Source of the DNA: Pseudomonadales bacterium
GTDB taxonomy: Bacteria; Pseudomonadota; Gammaproteobacteria; Pseudomonadales; DT-91
Assembly: GCA_013215025.1 (NCBI GenBank)
Contig: JABSRR010000181.1
Location: 1-5,559 of the forward strand
Direction of reading: 5' to 3'
DNA: 5,559 nucleotides
Part shown: piece after piece, positions 1 through 4,795 of the stretch
Numbering within the stretch: position 1 is the stretch's first letter
Layout of the letters: the number at the start of each line of letters is the position of its first letter
Position numbers and translations under genes: made by a program
The notes under the pieces: model-generated
Database searches by the model: none
Told to the model about the DNA's origin: nothing
Seen by the model: the letters and a program-made list of their open reading frames with translations, nothing else

Positions 1-843
1 CAAGGTTTTACCCGAGCCCGCCGGGCCGGTTAGCACGGTCAGGTCAACCTCGGGTTGATTCAGTAAAAACATTGCCATCGCCTGTTCCAGGTTGCGCGGT
101 GTGAGGCCCCAAATATTCTGCCGCATCAGCTGATCGCCAGATAAATCACGTAAACAAAGCTGCTGTGCATCAATCTGCTCAACATAGCCTAAAAAATCTT
201 CTTCATCGGCGATAAACATGCCGGGGTAGGGGTTATCGACAATGTCGCTGTCGACGATGTGTACGGTTTTATCGCCGTACTGCTGGGTGTCGACCTCTTT
301 GACATAATCCCAAAATGAACCGTTCACGGTAATATGGCCATGCGCCAGTAAAGAAATATCATCAATGACTTTATCGCGGCGATAATCTTCAACCTGCTCC
401 AGCCCCGAGCCTTTGGCCTTGATGCGCATATTGATGTCTTTGGTTACCAGGCAAACAAAGGCATCGACATACTGTTTTTGTAAGGCCAGCGCGACATTGA
501 TAATGCGGTTGTCGTTGTTCTGCTGTGGCGAGCCGGTGATGACGCTAGCAATGCCTTTATCAGACACGCCTTGGTCATCATAGATGCACAGCTTGCCGGG
601 TAGGTTTTCAGAAATTTGAATGCCCGCCTGCATGGCTTTTGGCGTGGCGTCACGGACAATCGCGTCGATCGAATTTATGGCGATACGCGCTTCACGACTC
701 ACATCTTTTTGCTTGCGGTCTTTGATCGAGTCGAGCTCTTCTAAGACCGTCATGGGGATCACGATTTTATGTTCGTGAAAGGCATGAATGGCAGTGGGGT
801 CGTGCAGTAAAACATTGGTATCGAGCACATAAATTTTTTGCAT
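1..843 (-). CDS. PhoH family protein with N-terminal PIN domain (PhoH2/YlaK-like), partial
   Basis: This gene encodes a PIN-domain ribonuclease fused to a PhoH P-loop ATPase. Family members (PhoH2, B. subtilis YlaK) are described as RNA-unwinding and RNA-cleaving cytoplasmic enzymes; the cellular target here is unknown. The 281 visible residues start MQKIYVLDTNVLLHD, with PIN acidic residues at D8, E35/E36, D111 (NDNRI) and D136 (VTKDIN). A linker segment leads to WGLTPRNLEQ (about 245-254), which usually opens the PhoH domain, and then the Walker A motif TGPAGSGKT (272-280). The left window edge cuts the gene one residue after this motif, so roughly 180 residues including Walker B are missing (inferred from family length). 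The ATG at 843 is chosen because the PIN motif begins immediately after it and an AAGAAGGA ribosome-binding sequence lies upstream. The reading frame is open throughout. It is transcribed divergently from radA. The family call is firm; the substrate is not known. Confidence 0.95.
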   Translation of the reverse strand, partial: MQKIYVLDTNVLLHDPTAIHAFHEHKIVIPMTVLEELDSIKDRKQKDVSREARIAINSIDAIVRDATPKAMQAGIQISENLPGKLCIYDDQGVSDKGIASVITGSPQQNNDNRIINVALALQKQYVDAFVCLVTKDINMRIKAKGSGLEQVEDYRRDKVIDDISLLAHGHITVNGSFWDYVKEVDTQQYGDKTVHIVDSDIVDNPYPGMFIADEEDFLGYVEQIDAQQLCLRDLSGDQLMRQNIWGLTPRNLEQAMAMFLLNQPEVDLTVLTGPAGSGKTL

Positions 844-853
844 AGGCTTGGCA

Positions 854-861
854 TCCTTCTT
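854..861 (-). promoter_or_regulatory. Ribosome-binding site of the PhoH gene
   Basis: On the minus strand the sequence AAGAAGGA stands ten bases before the ATG at 843-841. It supports that start, although the spacing is slightly long. The bases between it and the ATG contain one copy of a 9-bp repeat, GGCTTGGCA on the plus strand at 845-853, that recurs in the hairpin at 919-938. Confidence 0.6.
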
Positions 862-918
862 GAGTCAAAAGAATTGGGTGAACGAGCGAGTAAAGTTTTG
901 TGAGTGTCAGCGACAGTG

Positions 919-938
919 TTGCCAATAGGGCTTGGCAA
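919..938 (-). promoter_or_regulatory. Inverted repeat in the PhoH upstream region
   Basis: There is a perfect 7-bp inverted repeat, TTGCCAA, then a 6-base loop TAGGGC, then TTGGCAA. It lies about 75 bases upstream of the PhoH start. If transcription starts at the candidate promoter near 980-1000, it would fold as a hairpin in the 5' leader. There is no T-run after it on either strand, so it is not a classic intrinsic terminator. It may instead be an operator or a leader structure. The function is inferred only from position and symmetry. Confidence 0.35.
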
Positions 939-977
939 GATAGGGGGTGGAACCAGTAGGCGATACAGCTTATCAGC

Positions 978-1005
978 AATATTCGGCTTCCTTAAACACT
1001 GACAA
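978..1005 (-). promoter_or_regulatory. Candidate promoter for the PhoH gene
   Basis: Reading the minus strand, TTGTCA (1005-1000) is followed after 16 bases by AATATT (983-978). This matches the sigma70 -35 box in 5 of 6 positions and the -10 box in 4 of 6. It would give a leader of about 125 bases containing the inverted repeat at 919-938. The -10 match is weak, so another start site is possible. Confidence 0.3.
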
Positions 1006-1048
1006 GTTCAGCATAGGCGAAAACCGCCAACAAAAAAACCTGTTTATA

Positions 1049-1077
1049 TTTACAGTAGTTTGAAAGCTGCCTACAAT
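1049..1077 (+). promoter_or_regulatory. Sigma70-type promoter of radA
   Basis: TTTACA (1049-1054) and TACAAT (1072-1077) are separated by exactly 17 bases, each matching its consensus in 5 of 6 positions. Transcription would begin near 1084, giving a short leader of about 27 bases before the radA ATG at 1111. It is placed correctly for radA and argues against the in-frame upstream TTG at 1060, which falls inside the promoter. No LexA-box-like palindrome (CTG...CAG) was noticed over it. Confidence 0.6.
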
Positions 1078-1110
1078 AGCCCGAAACAAGCAAAAACGGT
1101 GTGGGCGTTC

Positions 1111-2478
1111 ATGGCTAAGGCAAAAAAAGCGTATGTATGCAGTGACTGCGGTGGCGAACACAGCAAGTGGCAGGGCCAGTGCAGTGAGTGCGGCGCTTGG
1201 AATACCTTAAGCGAAATTATCTTACAGCCAGCCAAGGCCTCAGCTAATGCACCGCGCTATAGCGGCTATGCTGGCCAGACGACGCAGGCGGTGCAAACGC
1301 TGGCCGAGGTTGACTTACAAGAGCTGCCGCGCATTTCAACCCAGGTGGGCGAGTTAGACCGCGTACTGGGCGGCGGCTTGGTACACGGCTCGGCGATTTT
1401 AATTGGCGGTCACCCCGGCGCTGGCAAATCAACGCTGCTGTTAGAGATTTTATGCAAGCTAGCCGAGCAGCAAAAAGCGCTATATGTGACCGGCGAAGAG
1501 TCGCTACAGCAGGTGGCGATGCGCGCCAAACGGCTACAGCTGCCTATGGATAAGCTGCAGCTGCTGGCCGAAACCGATGTGCAGCAAATCATTAGCCAGG
1601 CGCAGCAGCACAAGCCAAAGATCATGGTGGTCGACTCGATTCAGGTGATGCATCTAAGCGAGATTAGCTCGGCCCCGGGCAGCGTCAGTCAGGTGCGGGA
1701 AAGCGCCGCGTTTTTAACCCGCTTTGCCAAGCAAAGCGGCACGATTTTATTTCTTGTCGGTCATGTTACTAAAGATGGCTCTTTAGCTGGGCCTAAAGTG
1801 TTAGAACATATGATAGACACCTCAATACTGCTTGAAGGCTCATCGGACAGCCGCTTTCGCACCTTGCGCGGGCAAAAAAATCGCTTTGGCGCGGTCAACG
1901 AGCTGGGCGTATTTGCGATGATGGAAGACGGCCTCAAAGAGGTGAAAAACCCTTCAGCGATTTTTCTACAGCAAGCGGCTGAGCCATCCTCAGGCTCGGT
2001 AGTTATGGTGGTGTGGGAAGGCACAAGACCACTGTTAGTTGAAATTCAGGCCTTGGTCGACGACAGTAATTTTGGCAACCCGCGACGGGTGGCGGTTGGA
2101 GTTGAGCAAAACCGCATAGCCATGCTGCTGGCCGTATTGCATCGCCACGGCGGCGTGCATGCCGGTGATCAAGACGTTTTTGTAAATGTGGTTGGTGGGG
2201 TAAAAGTGTTAGAAACTGCAGCCGATTTATCTGTTTTGCTGGCGGTGGTGTCGTCACTGCGCAACGCCATCCTGCCGCAAAATCTGGTGGTGTTTGGTGA
2301 GGTTGGCCTGTCGGGCGAAATCCGCCCCGTGCCGTCGGGGCAAGAGCGACTGCAAGAAGCGGCTAAGCATGGCTTTCAACGTGCGATAGTGCCGCGCGCA
2401 AATGCCCCGCGCGAGCCAATTGCCGGCATGGAGGTGGTGCTGGTCGACCGCCTCGAGCAAGCGCTGCAGGCAATATAA
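1111..2478 (+). CDS. radA: DNA repair protein RadA
   Basis: RadA is a RecA-like ATPase that promotes branch migration of recombination intermediates and aids processing of D-loops and stalled forks in the cytoplasm. The 455-residue product matches the usual length of about 460. Visible parts, in order: a four-cysteine zinc finger at C10, C13, C24 and C27; Walker A GGHPGAGKST (99-108, catalytic lysine 106); TGEES after it; Walker B-like MVVDS with D175; the RadA signature KNRFG at 256-260; and a Lon-protease-like C-terminal domain (about 290-455) including NPRRVAVG, DVFVNVVGG and FGEVGLSGEIRPV. The ATG at 1111 is chosen because MAKAKKAYVC is the standard RadA N-terminus and a TTTACA-N17-TACAAT promoter lies just upstream. 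No strong ribosome-binding site is visible; only weak G-rich bases precede the ATG. The gene is intact and divergent from the PhoH gene. The downstream gene is 105 bp away, with no clear terminator between. Confidence 0.98.
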   Translation: MAKAKKAYVCSDCGGEHSKWQGQCSECGAWNTLSEIILQPAKASANAPRYSGYAGQTTQAVQTLAEVDLQELPRISTQVGELDRVLGGGLVHGSAILIGGHPGAGKSTLLLEILCKLAEQQKALYVTGEESLQQVAMRAKRLQLPMDKLQLLAETDVQQIISQAQQHKPKIMVVDSIQVMHLSEISSAPGSVSQVRESAAFLTRFAKQSGTILFLVGHVTKDGSLAGPKVLEHMIDTSILLEGSSDSRFRTLRGQKNRFGAVNELGVFAMMEDGLKEVKNPSAIFLQQAAEPSSGSVVMVVWEGTRPLLVEIQALVDDSNFGNPRRVAVGVEQNRIAMLLAVLHRHGGVHAGDQDVFVNVVGGVKVLETAADLSVLLAVVSSLRNAILPQNLVVFGEVGLSGEIRPVPSGQERLQEAAKHGFQRAIVPRANAPREPIAGMEVVLVDRLEQALQAI

Positions 2479-2572
2479 GGGTAATAACAACGCCGCTTTA
2501 TACATACAAATGTTCTGAGCCTGAGCCGCTGATTGCATACACTAGTAACAAATAGCAAAGCAGACATCACGC

Positions 2573-2577
2573 AGGAG
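2573..2577 (+). promoter_or_regulatory. Ribosome-binding site deciding the start of the small gene
   Basis: AGGAG lies six bases before the ATG at 2584, a near-ideal arrangement. It sets the start there and excludes the in-frame TTG at 2533, which would add 17 residues and has no such signal. Confidence 0.75.
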
Positions 2578-2583
2578 CAGACA

Positions 2584-2895
2584 ATGAAAAGCATGACCTT
2601 TCGCTATACCACCGAGGTAGTCACTCAACTGTCAGGTGATTCCTATGAGGCTATCTATGCGCAGTTTTTGGCCATTCGCAACGGTCAGCAGGTGCTGCCC
2701 GAATCGGCGCTGCAAACGGTGCTGCCGATGCAGGGGCGACGGTTTTTTGTTGGCCTAGAGCAGCATGGGCTGCACGAGGTTTGCCGCTTACGCGGTGATT
2801 TTGAGCAAGATATTGTCGCCAATACGCCGCTATTAAATCCGCTGGCCCGACTGCCTAGTGATGCCATGGCCGATTGGCATTTTCATGCTCAATAA
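2584..2895 (+). CDS. Hypothetical protein, 103 residues
   Basis: I do not recognise this protein. The reading frame begins MKSMTFRYTTEV and ends ADWHFHAQ. It has no signal peptide, no membrane segment, no cysteine pair and only one cysteine (in EVCRLRGDF), so it is probably a small cytoplasmic protein. The middle (QGRRFFVGLEQHGLHEVCRL) has the look of short alternating beta strands, followed by an acidic turn and a Pro/Leu-rich stretch. A strong AGGAG site six bases before the ATG supports real translation. It sits 105 bp after radA on the same strand and could be transcribed by read-through; a weak TACACT (-10-like) at 2538-2543 has no good -35 partner. Its last 41 bp overlap the end of the convergent phosphatase gene. 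In pseudomonads a PilZ-domain gene follows radA, but the PilZ motifs (RxxxR, DxSxxG) are not seen here. Confidence 0.7.
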   Translation: MKSMTFRYTTEVVTQLSGDSYEAIYAQFLAIRNGQQVLPESALQTVLPMQGRRFFVGLEQHGLHEVCRLRGDFEQDIVANTPLLNPLARLPSDAMADWHFHAQ

Positions 2896-3667
2896 ACGGC
2901 AGGGTGCTGTGTAAGCGCAGCGCCTCAATCGAGTCAATCACCGCGCAGGGCGGGTTAAGCAGCAGCTCGTCGTTGGGCTGATATTTGCCAGTGCGCACTA
3001 AACAGGCCTGCAGGCCAGCACGCAAGGCGCCATCGATATCGCCCATCACATCATCGCCAATCATCAGACATTGATCGGCGGCGAAGCCGGTCGAATCAAC
3101 CACCGCATGAAAAAACTCAGCGCTGGGTTTGCCGACAATTTCGGCGGTTTGCCCAGAAACCTCACTCAACATTTGAATAAACGGCCCGGCATCTAACTGC
3201 AGCTCGCCATCGGCCTTAAAATAGCGGTTATTGCCCACACCAATTAAGCGCTTGCCGGCCCAGCACAGCTGAAAAGCGCGATTCAGCGCGGCATAATGCA
3301 GGCCAGCGCGTGCATCGCTGACCAGCACGCTATCATAAGGCGGCTGAAAACCGGCAAAAAACGGCTGAATATTTGGATGTACAATGCAGTAAGGGTTTAG
3401 TTGCTGCGCCTGAATATAGCCAAGTGCTGCATCGGTGGCGGTAAATAGCTCAGCCGCGCTTACCTCAAAGCCCATGGCGTGTAGCTGCATTAAAATATCG
3501 CTCTTGGCCTGACTGGCGGTATTGGTAATAAAGCGCAGGCAATAACCTTCGCTGCGCAGGGTGCGAATGGTGGCGGTGGCGCCGTCGATGACCTGCTTGC
3601 CTTCATACAAGACCCCGCTAAGGTCAAATAACAGGGCCGCCGCCGTGCTAAAGTGTTGATCAGCCAT
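2855..3667 (-). CDS. HAD-IIA family hydrolase, LHPP/HDHD2-like phosphatase
   Basis: This is a haloacid-dehalogenase phosphatase of subclass IIA (NagD-type cap). It most resembles the LHPP (phospholysine phosphohistidine inorganic pyrophosphate phosphatase) and HDHD2 group (TIGR01458-like). The 270-residue product has motif I FDLSGVLYEG with nucleophile D15 and serine 17 where most HADs have the acid/base aspartate. Motif II is FITNT with T48. The IIA cap lies between about 75 and 165. Motif III is VGKPS with K180, and motif IV is GDDVMGDIDGA with D205, D206 and D210. Family resemblance is also clear in LDAGPF, EIVGKPSAEFF and VRTGKYQP. The start at 3667 (MADQHF) is chosen because GGAG lies six bases upstream; in-frame starts at 3682 and 3688 would put that site inside the gene. 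It is probably a cytoplasmic Mg-dependent phosphatase; the natural substrate (small phosphate ester, PPi or phosphohistidine/lysine) is not shown. Its 3' end overlaps the neighbouring convergent gene by 41 bp. Confidence 0.92.
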   Translation of the reverse strand: MADQHFSTAAALLFDLSGVLYEGKQVIDGATATIRTLRSEGYCLRFITNTASQAKSDILMQLHAMGFEVSAAELFTATDAALGYIQAQQLNPYCIVHPNIQPFFAGFQPPYDSVLVSDARAGLHYAALNRAFQLCWAGKRLIGVGNNRYFKADGELQLDAGPFIQMLSEVSGQTAEIVGKPSAEFFHAVVDSTGFAADQCLMIGDDVMGDIDGALRAGLQACLVRTGKYQPNDELLLNPPCAVIDSIEALRLHSTLPFIEHENANRPWHH

Positions 3668-3673
3668 GATTAT

Positions 3674-3677
3674 CTCC
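3674..3677 (-). promoter_or_regulatory. Ribosome-binding site of the HAD phosphatase gene
   Basis: On the minus strand GGAG (within GGTGGAG) ends six bases before the ATG at 3667-3665. It selects this start over the two in-frame upstream options at 3682 and 3688. Confidence 0.75.
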
Positions 3678-3691
3678 ACCATAAACAAGCC

Positions 3692-3708
3692 TAACTACAG
3701 TATAGTTA
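3692..3708. promoter_or_regulatory. Palindromic site between divergent genes, possible operator over -10 boxes
   Basis: TAACTA (3692-3697) and TAGTTA (3703-3708) are perfect 6-bp inverted arms around CAGTA. The centre carries a -10-like TATACT on the minus strand (3704-3699, toward the phosphatase gene) and an overlapping TATAGT on the plus strand (3701-3706, toward the methyltransferase gene). Neither has a good -35 at 17 bases. The layout would suit a single regulator controlling both directions, but that is inference from symmetry and position only. Confidence 0.3.
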
Positions 3709-3781
3709 AGACTGCCAAAGCTGCGTATTGTGCAGACGCTAGTGGCCGATTGGCGAAACTGCTACCATAGCGCTTTTTCTC

Positions 3782-3786
3782 AAGGA
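3782..3786 (+). promoter_or_regulatory. Ribosome-binding site of the methyltransferase gene
   Basis: AAGGA lies six bases before the GTG at 3793. It decides for this start over the in-frame GTG at 3730, which has no comparable signal and would add 21 residues that do not resemble the family. Confidence 0.75.
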
Positions 3787-3792
3787 CACACC

Positions 3793-4764
3793 GTGCAAAC
3801 GTATCTGTTACTTATCTCACCGCTGTGCAAGGGCGCATATTTTGCCGACAGCGCGCGCGTGATTGCGGCCGAGACTGAAGCCTGGCTGCAAGCTGAGCAG
3901 CTTAACGCAGAGAGCTACAGTATCGACACGATTGCAGGGGTTAGCTACCTGCGGCTGCAGCTAAATGCGCCGCTGCCGCCATCGGTGGCAAGGCTGACGT
4001 TTGTGCAAGCCGTGTTTCAGCAGCAGGGTGAGCTATTGCAGCCGCTGCCGCTTACGCCAAACTGGCAGCTGGGTGCAGAATTTGTCTATGGTGCCAAATA
4101 CAAGGGCAAAACCAACGAGCTATTAACGCAGTTATTAATCAATGCAGCATTGGCTCAGCTGCCGCTGCCGGCCGAACACATCAAACTGCTTGATCCTATG
4201 TGTGGACGCGGCACTACGCTGCTGTGGGCAATGCGCTATGGCATCAATAGCAAAGGCATCGAACAAGATGCCAAGGCGCTGTTAGATTTGCAGCAGCATC
4301 TCAAAAAGCAAACCAAGCTGCAGCGGCAAAAACACAGCCTGCAGCACGGCTTTGTGGGAAAGGCTAATAAACAAGGGCAGGGTAAATTTATCGACTTTGC
4401 GGTAAAACAAACCCATATGCGCTTGATTATTGGCGACAGCCGCAACAGCAATACGCTGCTGCGCGATGAACGCTTTCATGCGCTGGTGAGCGACTTGCCC
4501 TATGGTATTCAGCACCACGGCAGTGACAAGGCACGCAATCCACTAAGCGTGTTAGCAGCCTGCGCTAGCGCCTGGGCCAATGCCTTAAAACCGGGGGGTG
4601 TGATGGCGCTGGCCTATAACCGCTATATGCCCAAGCGTGAGGCGATACTGCAGCTGTTTGCTGAACAACAGCTAGAGCCGATTGTCTTTAATGCCGAACA
4701 TCGCATGAGCGAATCGATTGTGCGCGATATTCTGCTATTAAAAAAGCCCGGCACGCTTAGCTAA
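3793..4764 (+). CDS. SAM-dependent methyltransferase, Trm11/UPF0020-like (probable RNA methyltransferase)
   Basis: The 323-residue product is a Rossmann-fold class I methyltransferase of the UPF0020 (PF01170)/COG1041 type. Many members methylate guanine N2 in tRNA or rRNA; the target here is not known. Visible motifs: KYKGKTNE (about 102-109), typical just before the catalytic domain in this group; SAM-binding motif I DPMCGRGTT (134-142); acidic E157 ending the second strand (GIEQD); IIGDSRN around D215; and the catalytic motif IV SDLPYG (D234-G238), which fits attack on an exocyclic amino nitrogen of a base. The first 100 residues are weakly conserved and show no clear full THUMP domain. A basic, Q/K-rich insert (about 170-200) may contact nucleic acid. 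The GTG start is set by AAGGA six bases upstream. It is divergent from the HAD gene and convergent with intI. The fold call is firm, the substrate only inferred. Confidence 0.88.
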   Translation: MQTYLLLISPLCKGAYFADSARVIAAETEAWLQAEQLNAESYSIDTIAGVSYLRLQLNAPLPPSVARLTFVQAVFQQQGELLQPLPLTPNWQLGAEFVYGAKYKGKTNELLTQLLINAALAQLPLPAEHIKLLDPMCGRGTTLLWAMRYGINSKGIEQDAKALLDLQQHLKKQTKLQRQKHSLQHGFVGKANKQGQGKFIDFAVKQTHMRLIIGDSRNSNTLLRDERFHALVSDLPYGIQHHGSDKARNPLSVLAACASAWANALKPGGVMALAYNRYMPKREAILQLFAEQQLEPIVFNAEHRMSESIVRDILLLKKPGTLS

Positions 4765-4765
4765 G

Positions 4766-4794
4766 CAAGCCAAACCAAGCCAAACCAAGCCAAG
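4766..4794. repeat. 10-bp tandem repeat, 2.9 copies
   Basis: The decamer CAAGCCAAAC occurs twice perfectly (4766-4775, 4776-4785), followed by a third copy matching at its first eight bases and ending in G (4786-4794). It fills nearly the whole 31-bp gap between the convergent stop codons of the methyltransferase and intI. Just before it, overlapping the methyltransferase stop, is the perfect palindrome GCTTAGCTAAGC (4755-4766). The repeat probably arose by slippage; no function is shown. Confidence 0.8.
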
Positions 4795-4795
4795 T

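Noticed and set aside
1016..1028. Small hairpin GGCG-AAAAC-CGCC between phoH and radA
   Set aside because: A four-base-pair stem without a T-run on the correct side; it lies upstream of both genes and can easily arise by chance.
1060..1110. Upstream TTG start for radA adding 17 residues
   Set aside because: It falls within the radA promoter, and RadA proteins start at MAKAKKAYVC.
767..1161. Short minus-strand reading frames in the phoH-radA intergenic region
   Set aside because: They have no ribosome-binding sites or family resemblance and overlap phoH or radA coding sequence; they are chance frames.
2584..2895. PilZ-domain protein, by analogy with the gene after radA in Pseudomonas
   Set aside because: The RxxxR and D/NxSxxG motifs of PilZ are missing.
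3689..3711. attC-like core motifs: GCCTAAC followed by GTTAAGA
   Set aside because: GCCTAAC fits RYYYAAC, but the second element ends in A instead of a pyrimidine and only nine bases separate them, far too short for an attC. It is also on the wrong side of intI.
4740..4766. Possible intrinsic terminator for intI (minus strand), ending in a T6 run inside the methyltransferase gene
   Set aside because: The only stem before the T-run is four base pairs (AAGC/GCTT) with a seven-base loop, and the palindrome GCTTAGCTAAGC has no loop of its own. Too weak to call.
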